Source of the DNA: Phytophthora colocasiae
Taxonomy: Eukaryota; Oomycota; Peronosporomycetes; Peronosporales; Peronosporaceae
Direction of reading: 5' to 3'
Assembly (NCBI GenBank): GCA_018806915.1
Contig: JAGKQI010000100.1
Coordinates: 2,914,001-2,978,000, forward strand
Length of the DNA: 64,000 bases
Of the stretch, positions 55,163 through 64,000 are shown piece after piece (within the stretch, counting starts at the first letter, position 1; the number at the start of each line of letters is the position of its first letter). The position numbers and the translations under genes were made by a program. The notes under the pieces were generated by a model, which searched no databases, was not told the DNA's origin, and saw only the letters and a list, made by a program, of their open reading frames with translations.

Positions 55163-55578
55163 TGCAGCTGGCAGGGCTGCGTAGGTGTGCACGGCACATA
55201 GGAAGTTTAGTAGACTCGTAGAGTCCTGCTTGCAAGGCACTAGCTCCGGTTCTATACAAGAACCAAGTAGTCCACTAAATACGGGACTCTCACAATCAGT
55301 GTTCCTATAATTAAGGAACTAACACTAATTATGTAAAATGCAAAACTGATTTTTATTGACTTTATTGCCCTAATCCTAATGTAACGGATTTAGTATCTAG
55401 CATACTAAATCCTAATCAAAATGCAATGTGTAGCTCTGAGCTAACTGCCAGCAACTGGCTACATATGTGACGTGTGAGAAACACTATGTGTCGTACACAG
55501 ATCTGTGACTTGTGACCTGAATGGTGTATACCACACCAACTGTAGGCAAGGCGCGCAGCGCCGTGTAACCCCGTTACA
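55163..55578 (-). repeat. Element Y 3' LTR
   Basis: 416 bp in reverse orientation, TGTAACGGGG...GCTGCA on the minus strand, preceded by a polypurine tract (GGTGGGGGAGGG, 55579-55590). The outer flank on the minus strand is TACGA (55158-55162), the same 5-bp duplication as left of the 5' LTR (44336-44340). It differs from the 5' LTR by a 4-bp indel near the end and scattered substitutions. Confidence 0.9.
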
Positions 55579-55872
55579 CCCTCCCCCACCAAATCGTGGA
55601 TACGGAGTATCTACAACTGCAGACATAACTGCCTTGTCAAGGCCTGTCACCGGCAACTTTCCGATAAAAGAAATCTCTCAACGAGAGTGCGCGTGCGCGC
55701 TGGCTCAACGAGCACATTCTCTAATTCTCCCCAGCGAGCCTACCCTCCTCGGGTGTCCCGTGTTCAGGCGTCTACGCCTCAGCGCCTCAGCGCTTTCCGG
55801 ACTGAGCCCTCGGCTCCTATCACGCTCTCCGTTTCGGAGTATTTCGCGGGGTCTCGCCTTCGCTACGGAGCG

Positions 55873-57405
55873 ATGTTCAAGGCCAGCCCGACTTCAAGTG
55901 GTAGCGGTGGCTCACCCTTCGAGTACACGACAGCGTCGCCGACGCGCGACCCACGTCGCTCTCCTACGGAGGAAGGCGAGGTCGAAGTGGACTACGAGGA
56001 GTCCGAACAGGGCGATACCCTGCGTCTCCTGCTCCTGCGAGCTCTCGGACGACTCGATCTGAGCTGCGCTCTCCACGTGATCCGCGTCGGTACTCAATTC
56101 CTCGGCAGCTGCGTCAGCCCAATCCATTCCCGGAGGGACCTTCGAGCCTCGTGCTCAACGCGCGTTGCTGCAGCGCACCACCACTTCCTGCTCGCGATGA
56201 GCCAGAGTCGGTCAGGGGCGTCGAAGACGCGATCACCAACCCACTGGATGAGGCGCAGGAGGCCTCTATGAGCGGTGCTCCAGAGTCCCGTCGACCGGTC
56301 CAACGGGGCATCGGGGGGACTTCGTCGCGGCGCGACTACGGCTTCGAGCCTCGTGATCCTGCCGAGCAGGTGAAGCAGTTGATGACACAGACCAACTTTC
56401 ACGGTTACGCCATAGGCGCTCCACCTCGCACGGTGGCTGAGACTCAGCAACGGCAAGGGCTCCATGAGCGCTTCCTGACCCCGCAGGTGTGCACACTCGC
56501 CGAGTATCGGCAACGCTTAGATAAGCAACGGCGACGGGAGTCTGTACCTCAGATGAGGACTTATCCACTCCTTCTCCAAACAGGAAAGACTACCCGGGAC
56601 TACATGGTCCATGTGGCCACCTGGGCCGAGGCTTCACGGAAGCTCGCGTCGTTTGATCGGCTCATGGAGAGCACTTCCGAGGTGGACGTCCGCCTCGCTC
56701 GAGGTCTACTCTTCCAGTACGCGAAGCTACGCGAGCGGCCCGGTCGCTTTCCTCGTCATACGACGGCGGTGGCTCCCGCTTCGCAGGACGCTCCTCTAAT
56801 CTCCGAAGGAGACTCACTGGCTATGCCAGCCACGGACCAGAGCCTGAGCTCGGCTGCTAGTCCGTCAGCTTCTCACACTAGTGGTGAGAAGCGGGTGTCG
56901 ACCGAGTGGTCGACCTCGAGCCCTTCGGGCGCCTCCGATCTTCGCGATCAAAAGCGTCCACGACGTCAGGGCAGTCCTGCCTCAGGGGCCCTTCAAACTC
57001 CCACGAGTTTTGGGAATGAGGATATCCACGCCACTTCACCAGATACTGGTTTTGACTACGGTGGCGACGCCGCGCCATCAGGCGCTCCACGGTAATGGGG
57101 TCCCCTGCACGTCGAGCAACGGTGGAGGATGCCGATTAGCTGCTGAACGAAAAACTCGATGAGTGTGACGAGCGTTATCTGTCGCAGCGTGCCTGGTATC
57201 AAATCGATCGCTCGATCGATACTCTCCAGAGTCAGACTCAGTCCCTTCAAGGGAACGTGGAGAGTGTTTGGCATTCGCATGCCCGTCTCGCCCACGACAT
57301 GGAGGAGATCGAGAGCCGAATGGCTCGGCTCGAAGGGCCTCAGTCTCTGACCGCTCGCCTGCATCAGCAGGAGCTTCCAGCTCGCTGGAGCTGCGGGGTC
57401 AGGTG
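55873..57405 (+). pseudogene. Element Y antisense accessory ORF
   Basis: Counterpart of the X antisense ORF, on the strand opposite gag-pol. ATG at 55873 (MFKASPTSSGSGGSPFEYTT), acidic EEGEVEVDYEESEQGD, frame change near 56050, then a long stretch to 57095 (DYGFEPRDPAEQVKQLMTQT, TLAEYRQRLDKQRRRES, SRKLASFDRLMESTSEVDVR, QKRPRRQ). A TAA at 57093-57095 is followed in another frame by a coiled coil (DRSIDTLQSQTQSLQGNVES, HDMEEIESRMARLEG) to 57405. Same order as X: disordered acidic start, middle domain, coiled-coil end. Broken by at least two frame changes. Confidence 0.55.
56878..57130 (-). pseudogene. Element Y chromodomain
   Basis: C-terminus of pol: ITVERLMARRRHRSQNQYLV, KWRGYPHSQNSWEFEGPLRQ, DCPDVVDAFDRED, a clear chromodomain of the chromovirus type that targets integration to modified histones. 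Frame differs from the integrase tail, so a frameshift lies between. It lies antisense to the accessory ORF. Confidence 0.82.
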
Positions 57406-58719
57406 ACGTTGCTGCTGCAGATGACGCAGCCTGGGCGTGTGTCGTCGGCGCCAGCGCCTCCGCACTCACCCCCGCGGGGTTCCGATATGGCTTAAGCAAG
57501 CCGACGTAGAACACGGGGTGTGTTCGCATCCGCTTTGGCAAGTCAAGCGTGTATGCCAGGCCCTTCTTGGCCACGACCGTAAACGGTCCGATGAAGCGCG
57601 GACGCAATTTCGTCTTAAAGACGCTCGACACTGCATGTGTAGGTAGGTTCTTAGCGTTTAATAAAACTTGGTCACCGACCTTAAATTCCCACACATTGCC
57701 TCTACCTTTTGCATCAGCTTGTTCCTTCTGAACGTCTTGGCTTTCAGCCATCGCGTCACGCACACGGCGTAATACGCTCAATCTCACCGAGAGGAAGTCA
57801 TCGACTTGTTTACGCACAGCAGAAGGGCTGATATCAGCAAGCTCGGAGTCGAGCGACGGCACAGCCTCTCCCCAAGCCCAAGGCCACCGCGTGGCGGCGT
57901 GAGCGGGACGCGCGGATGCGCAAGGCCGTTCACGTAGAACGGAGTGAAGCCTGTCGAGGCGTGCACCGCATTGTTCATTGAGAACTCAACGAGAGGGAGC
58001 ATAGCGCTCCAACGCTTTGGCGTTTCAGCGCATATGCTGCGGAGGATGTCCTCCAAAACGCGATTGACACGTTCAGTCTGACCGTCAGTCTCCGGATGAT
58101 CCGTCGTGGACATATCCAGTCGAGTGCCAAGCACTTTAAAGACGGACGTCCAGAAGTGACCCGTGAAACGGGGATCTCGATCCGAGACAATGGTCTCTGG
58201 CAGCCCATGCTGGCGGAAGACCCGATCGATAAAGATCGTCGCTGTACCAGCGCCATCGACGGTGTCCGGCACAGCCGCTAGGTGAGCCATCTTGCTCAGA
58301 CGGTCAACAAAGACCACAACGCCCGTGTTGCCTGCCGAATCCTTCGGCAGGCCAAACACAAAGTCCATACTCATGGACTGCCAACACCCAGAGGGTACAG
58401 GCAAGCTCGCCAAAGGCGCTGCCGCATGCGGTGAGGGTTTAACCCGCTGACACGTCTCACACGTGTGCACATATGTGCTGACCCACTTGTACATCTTTGG
58501 CCACCAGTACATGGAGCTCACCGAGCTGTAGGTCTTCTCACGACCGAGGTGGCCGCTTGTGGGCGTGTCGTGGGCCTCATAGAGGATACGATACTTCAGG
58601 TCCTCATCGTGAGGAACCACCACACGTGGTGGGTCATCCTGACCCGTGCTGTAGTACAGCAGACCACCTTCCAGGCTATAGCGCTGGAGTCTCGCCTTTA
58701 GGCGTCGTGACAGAGTCAC
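57131..58719 (-). pseudogene. Element Y integrase and C-terminal domain
   Basis: Integrase with an HHCC finger (HDTPTSGHLGREKTY ... CETCQRVKP), catalytic acids in SMSMDFVFGL, IVSDRDPRF and ETDGQTERVNRVLED, intact to about 57900. A frame change then gives SLDSELADISPSAVRKQVDD and the beta-domain (LRPRFIGPFTVVAKKGLAYT, THPVFYVGLLKPYRN). The linker to the chromodomain is low complexity. Confidence 0.87.
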
Positions 58720-59847
58720 CTTTGGTCCTTAAACTCATCGCTCCCTAGCGCTTGAAGCAGCGCGACACAAGAGTCGTCCTGAGCGTACGCTGCTCGAACC
58801 ATGTCCGTCACGGACGACGTCACTGAGGTGACATGAGATAACTCATAGTCCGGGCGACGTGATAGCGCGTAAGCGAGGACGTTCTGCCTGCCAGGCTTGT
58901 ACTTCACCTCGAAGTTATACTCCACAAAGAAGGAGAGCCATCAGGCCATCCTCTGCGAGAGGTGAGGCGACTGCGTCGCTGTGCGTAGTGACGCATGATC
59001 CGTATAGATCACAAACGGCTTGGAGCCGAGCAGGTGAACCCTGAATTTGACGAAAGCGTACTTCATCGCAAGTAGCTCCTTGTCATGAACTGGATAGTTC
59101 TTCTCAGCAGCCTTGAGCTGTCGAGACTCAAACGCAATGACGCGTTCGCACCCTTCGGCGTCCGCTTGTAGCAAAGCACTGCCTATGGCAAAGTCCGAGG
59201 CGTCACAGACGACGATGAACGGACAATCGGGGTCTGGCAACGCCAGTATCGGTGCCTGAAGCAGGCTATCCTTGATACGAGTGAACGCACTCTCGTGCTC
59301 AGCACGCCATACCCATTCGGCATCCTTCTTAAGGAGATCCATCAGTGGCCGAGCCAACTCAGCGTAGTTCTCGCTATACTTGTGCAAGTAGTTGGCCAAG
59401 CCCAGCCACTTACGCAAGTCCTTCTGGTTCAAGGGAACCGGCCAGTCCACAATGGCCTTGACCTTTGCTGGATCAGCACGAAGGCCATGCTTCCCAATGA
59501 AGCACCCTAGGAAGGATTTCTTCCGCGCCAAAGACGCACTTGTCTGCGTTGGCGTACAATTTGTTCGTGCGCATGCACTCGAGCACAGCTCTCACGTGTT
59601 CCACGTGTACCTCGACGTCAGTCTTGCCGTGTTCGGCCTGACTGTGGACGAACACGTCGTCAAAGTACGTCTGTGCGAATGCCCGCAGGGGCCTGAACAA
59701 CTGCGTCACTAGACGATTGAACGTTGCAGGCGCATTCGACAGCCCTTGGGGCATGACGAGCCATTCCCAGAGCATACCGCTCGGGGTGCTTACCGCTGTA
59801 AGCGGAATATCACTGGCTCGCATGAGCAACTGATAGTAGCCATCGAC
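58716..59847 (-). pseudogene. Element Y pol, middle part (RT C-terminus, RNase H)
   Basis: Begins VDGYYQLLMRASDIPLTAVS at the inversion breakpoint, exactly where the + strand half (ending MYSALD) stops. Catalytic TYFDDVFVHS near 59655; frame change near 59510; connection and RNase H domains (LGLANYLHKYSENYAELARP, VVCDASDFAIGSALLQADA, YTDHASLRTA). An in-frame TGA at 58938-58940 replaces the Arg codon found in X (RMA*WLSFF versus RMARWLSFF). Confidence 0.87.
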
Positions 59848-60053
59848 CCAATTTATACGAATTGTGGTTTTTGGAGGCTGCTATTAGAGGCTTTTAGCAT
59901 AACCTAGTAGGTTTCGCCCACAACCACAGCAGATGGCTTACTTCACCGGGTTTCAATGTATCTTTAGCACAACCGACAGATGAACACTTCTCGGTCATAT
60001 GGCAAGGTCTCATTTTAGGATTAGCGCTGCAACGATTTAGTGAACGAGAAACG
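59848..60053. other. Right inversion junction and flank
   Basis: Unique sequence after the breakpoint. The motif TTTTAGCATAACC (59898-59910) is weakly echoed in reverse near 62315-62330 (GGTTAGGCTAAAA), possibly degenerate ends of Harbinger-3. Confidence 0.35.
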
Positions 60054-60914
60054 ATGGTGATTCGCTTCTCGGAAGAAATGGATAAGTGAGCTCATGCGCG
60101 AGGTAATCAAGCAGAAGCCATACGCTGCCAAGTACGGGAGGCTGGTGCGGTGTGGGTTCAAGTTGCAAAGTGTGTTAGTGCAGCTATATAAGCTGCTGTA
60201 ATCGACAAGCAGGTGCAGGATCGTGTGCGTTTATTGAAGAAGAATTGGCGAGCAGGAGAGCTTCGGGAGCTACCGTAGGAAGTGGTATCGAAGAGGCCAA
60301 GGATGCAGCAAACGAGCAGAGTTACTATGATAGCTTACCCGGTCTTGTAGGGCAGTACGTATCCCTAGAAAAGACTTCAAGGCTGAAAAACGTCACAAAA
60401 AGCAAAGAAGCAAGCTGAAGAGACCCAAACTAACCTGTGCGCTTCTCAAATTGTGTCTGAGGCTATAACACGTCGCGCTCTCCGAGGTGATGGTATTCTA
60501 TCAAGCGGCTCGTCTTCGGAGAGCGACGGTAATACTGCTTCGGTGGCGTCAACTACGTCAGTCAGCACATCGGCAACACCAACTAAAGCGTTGAGAACAG
60601 GACGCCGTAAGAGCGTCTTCCAACTGGAACTTGACAGGCAAGATAAACGAATTCGACTCGACACAGAGCTGCGTCGAGAGCAGTTTGATCGACAGATGCA
60701 GCTACAGCAGCAACAACATGCAGAACGACTGGCTTTTGAAAGAGAGCAACACGCGAATCGGCTAGCATTTGAGCGTGACCTGGAACAAGCTCGCGAGCTT
60801 GCTGAAGAACGGCTTCATCGGGCACGAGAAGAAGCCGAGGAACGAAACAGGCAGCTGATACTGCAGTGCGTAAAGATTTTCAGCAGGTCGCTCAACAGCA
60901 ACAGCAATAACTAA
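60054..60914 (+). pseudogene. Harbinger-3 SANT-like partner, decayed
   Basis: MVIRFSEEMD then, in shifted frames, ELMREVIKQKPYAAKYGR, WVQVAKCVSAAI and QVQDRVRLLKKNWRAGELRE, a SANT-like domain. From 60453 an open 153-aa frame gives a Ser-rich linker and a long Gln/Arg/Glu coiled coil (RQMQLQQQQHAERLAFEREQ). Several stops and frame changes. Convergent with the transposase. Confidence 0.65.
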
Positions 60915-60931
60915 GAAGAATTAATGCCTTA

Positions 60932-62060
60932 TTAAGTACTCCTAGTAGGTGGTGAAAGTCTAAAGTAGTCGCTGATAGTATTGCCTCCATTAGCACAGGT
61001 AAGACAATTTAGAGCAACACAGCCACGCGGTACATCGACCCAACAGGTTGAGTACCAGAGCGAGCCTGTCGTTTGAAATCGAGTGCAGACCAGTAGTTGA
61101 CAACCTGTCCGTAACCCCATTCGACAGATATGCGCACTTTACTCATACTCTTATTGACCAGCTTTTGCTCACGAGAAAGGTTCCCAATCGCTCCAGTGAA
61201 TGGGCTGGACAACACGCTGTCGTTTCCATACGCTTGATCACCGTAGATTCGGTAAGGCTTGAACCGAGCGTCACGACGAACGACGTTCGCAATACACGAG
61301 CCCTTGAACATCTTAATGCCATGGTTCCGTCCTGGAAACGGCCCGTACAAGTGGCAAATTAATCCGTCAGGAGTTGAAAGTGTCTGGTATTTGAGAGCAT
61401 GTTTGCGTTTGTGGCCGTTGTAAACGGATTTCTCGGCTTAGATACTTTCCATCACGGTGTAGGTTGCGAGCAGTTGGTCTACAAATGCCTCTAACCGTTC
61501 CGTCCACAAACGCCCAAAAAGTTTTGCATCAATCCACCAGCTTCCAAAACAGCGTCGACGTATATTTGAAACATGTTGAGCCGCATATTCGTGGTTGAAG
61601 TACATAAGTTCTGAGAACCTCGTGTCGAGATGGTCTAGAACATGGAGGAAAAGGTTGAGAAACCGCTTTCTTTTCGCCCAAAAACGGGTTCAAGATCTTT
61701 CCAACGCAACGGAATCGCCAGCTTGCACAGCACGATGCACAGCCCTTCCACTCCAGGTGCTACCGTGCGCTCACGAGTCCTTATAGCTGCGTCCAGTTCG
61801 AAGTGCTTAACGAGACACTCGATCTGGGCTTTACCAAAGCGAAACTTAGCTAGACAATCCGCGCTTGATAACGCATTGAAATTGAACGGCACTCGAATAA
61901 ACAGCTCCGGGCGTTGCTCTTCGTAGAAGTACTGAGCGATAGCGGCAGCTAATACCACTTCATTTGACGACGAGGCTTCATGCCAAACACGCAGCAAGTA
62001 CGCTTTTTTCTCATACGGACGAAGTCCTGCTGTCAGCTCACGGAGTAAACGGCCTTGGAC
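60932..62060 (-). pseudogene. Harbinger-3 DDE transposase, decayed
   Basis: N-terminal part 61997-61635 (CLAKFRFGKAQIECLVKHFE, GVEGLCIVLCKLAIPLRWKD, LEPVFGRKESGFS), VDGTVRGICRP near 61500 (first Asp), YNGHKRKHALKYQTLSTPDG, LICHLYGPFPGRNHGIKMFK, IYGDQAYG, MSKVRISVEWGYGQVVNYWS, and after a last frame change CLTCANGGNTISDYFRL. At least three frameshifts. The YNGHK and VEWGYG blocks mark a Harbinger branch distinct from Harbinger-1 and -2. Confidence 0.78.
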
Positions 62061-62760
62061 GTTGACATGCTCACTCGATTGAGCAGATAGTGCAGAAGCT
62101 GGTCCGGTGGATGCATGGCGACCTGCACTGGTTGAGACGGAATCGACAATAAAAAGCCTGCGTGTAAACTTCCATACCTCCGTTTTATCAACGGTATAGC
62201 GGCGTTTTGGCAGCAGAGGAGAACCTAATTTTACTGGGTCCCGAACAGAATATTTGGTTTGCTTTGGCGGGTTTCAGTCCACCTACTCGGTTGAAATCGT
62301 AGGTTGGCGACGGTGGTTAGGCTAAAACTACATATGTAGATCCCACTTATTGGCATTTGTGTGTTTTGCTAAAGACCTCTATTGTCATTTTTCGTAGATA
62401 TCTCGAAGCTGTACCTTAAACGAAAGAAGAGAACGTAGCGGACTTCTTTGTATTTTACTTTCATTTAACAGCAGTTTGTTGCCGAATAACGGGCATCTTC
62501 TTGCATCATCTCGTTGCCAGTGGATCCTTTTTCGTAACTCGGCTAGAAGTTAGCGATATCAAAAAAAAATGCTGCAGCTTTGCGTCGACGCTTTGCGAAT
62601 CACACTGGCACTAGCTCATCCAATGAAAACAATCTAGGAGCGTAAATTGAGCTGACTAAAACGAAGTTTTACTATTCGTTTTCGTCCGTTTTACCTAAAC
62701 CTGATTCTTTTACCCAATCTAGACACACTAGAACAATAACCAATTTTCAGACTAAATTTA
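62061..62760. other. No gene recognised
   Basis: AT-rich spacer between the Harbinger-3 and Tc1-like relics. Nothing else seen. Confidence 0.45.
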
Positions 62761-62897
62761 TTTTTGGTTTAGGATTTGCTGTGTCAACACGCTGACGCCT
62801 GCATGATGCGTCTCCGCAGGAATGGATAGCGACGATATCGTAACTACATTGTGGTGGACGGATTTACCGACACGTGGGAGCTTGAAATCGTTCCTCC

Positions 62898-64000
62898 TCA
62901 CGCAAAAATAATGCATTCCATGACCTTCTGTAGCGTCAGGAAGCACATATCTAGTGTAGCAGGCTTAATATATCTAAAAGCATCTTCTACCGCTCCTATC
63001 AGCTTGTCTACGTTGTTGGTCGGGTTCTTGTACTGCAAACGACTGAATAGCATTAAAAAACCTAAGTCGAGCACATTGCAATCGGGAGAGCGAGGTGGCT
63101 GACATTCCATGCGAATATGCCAGCCGCCTTCTCTTCCCTCTGCAACGACCTCTCCATGGTCTTCAAACATGTGGGCCAGCGTTGTCTTGCTGGACTCGAA
63201 TGATTTTAGTTTTTCTCCCTATATTTTAGTCGCATTCAGCGAGCCATCAAATATTAATAAATTAATAAAGGAAACTTCAACTTACCAGACCATCGGCTTC
63301 GGATTGCCGGAAATACCTTGGTCTTGAGCATGTCAACGTACACGTTTCTCGTCATTGTAATGCTTTTCGTGATTGTAGGCGTGCCCGCAGGCCGATTCAT
63401 GGAGCCTCGAAGCGCCACAACAGTGTGCTGAACGATGGGCCAGATACCAATTTTTCCATCGAAAAAGTACTTACGACCAAAGTCATAACGCGGGCGAGCA
63501 ACGGCCGCTAAAACCATTACTTTATCTCTTATTTGGTGACGAACGGCAGGGTAGGCTTTCTTCAGAAGCGAGGTAGTACGTGCCGGATGCCTTATACATA
63601 TTAAACCACTTTTCGTCGACGTGAACAACATCGTACATCGGGTCACACCGGTACAGTCTTCCTCCTGTAAAATCATATCCACATTTTTATTAGGTTAGAA
63701 AACAATTATAAATAGTGCTAGTAATGCAGGTACCAATAGGGCGCTGAACATGGTTAAGCGCAAATGACAGCCTTCGGTTCTGTGGGATCACTTGACAGCG
63801 TTGGTTTTACCCGCGATGTAGCCCGCCGAAATGCCTTTTATCTTAAGGTAGTCGTGCAGCGTAGACCGGTTACACCGGTGGCCTCAGCTAGAGACCAGAT
63901 AGTTCTGCCGATTGCAGAGAGGACAGCAGCATTGAGCTGCCCGAGCTCGACGGGCGAGAATCGGCGTGAGCGCTTAGGATAGGAATGCCGTGCGGTTGTT
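62898..64000 (-). pseudogene. Tc1-like (DDxD) transposase relic, runs off the edge
   Basis: N-terminal HTH fragments near 63980-63790 (RRFSPVELGQLNAAVLSAIG, SLAEATGV, TLHDYLKIKG, NRRLSFALNHV), core at 63680-63254 (MYDVVHVDEKWFNMYKASGT with the first Asp; one-base shift; AYPAVRHQIRDKVMVLAAVA, RPRYDFGRKYFFDGKIGIWP), and the C-terminal part (EGREGGWHIRMECQPPRSPD, CNVLDLGFLMLFSRLQYKN). The usual QQDNA block with the second Asp is not readable. Multiple frameshifts. Confidence 0.75.

Noticed and set aside
43753..55578. CRISPR-like array
   Set aside because: The many short inverted repeats are not direct repeats with regular spacers; they vary in sequence and lie in coding frames.

Overview
This is nuclear DNA of a filamentous oomycete, most likely Phytophthora or a close relative. 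The evidence is: compact intron-poor genes with 70-190 bp GT-AG introns, two short oomycete-type bZIP factors with altered DNA-contact residues, tandem mitochondrial carriers, and transposon families of the kind oomycetes carry (Gypsy LTR elements, PIF/Harbinger, Tc1/mariner, piggyBac). No prokaryotic operon, rRNA, tRNA or CRISPR was seen. All assignments rest on reading the sequence and recalled family motifs, with no database search.

Layout. 1-7.7 kb is a gene-dense island: bZIP factor, two tandem mitochondrial carriers (-), a coiled-coil protein, and glycerol kinase (-). 9.4-18.7 kb is a young 9.3-kb Gypsy element on the minus strand ('Gypsy-A', LTRs differing at one base). 20-26.1 kb returns to host genes: a one-pass membrane protein, a secreted protein (-), a K+-dependent Na+/Ca2+ exchanger and a second bZIP. 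27-31.4 kb is a gene graveyard: a deletion derivative of a DNA transposon with 130-bp perfect inverted repeats, a decayed mitochondrial tRNA-modification GTPase (MnmE/GTPBP3 type) split by a Tc1/mariner element, and a decayed PTB-like RNA-binding protein. 32.1-32.9 kb holds an intact ARF GTPase.

34.3-64 kb is almost entirely mobile DNA: two adjoining PIF/Harbinger elements (one with a complete transposase), a shattered piggyBac, a retroelement gag inserted in it, then two Gypsy elements ('X' and 'Y') nested in each other and rearranged, a third Harbinger relic and a Tc1-like relic at the right edge. X starts at 43753; Y is inserted in the gag of X with target duplication TACGA. A later inversion of about 12.4 kb (47.44-59.85 kb) cut Y in the middle of its reverse transcriptase, so the 5' half of Y now lies on + (44.3-47.4 kb) and its 3' half on - (59.8-55.2 kb), with the rest of X, also on -, between them.

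The most unusual signal is in X and Y. Their LTRs and coding sequence, above all X from 48.3 to 55 kb, are packed with short perfect or near-perfect inverted repeats (arms 6-14 bp, loops 0-15 nt), about one every 20-30 nt, even through conserved pol domains. Host genes and Gypsy-A do not look like this. Both elements also carry an extra ORF on the strand opposite gag-pol, between integrase and the 3' LTR. Gypsy-A shows a classic GGGAAAC slippery heptamer in its gag/pol overlap, but its pol has two in-frame stops.
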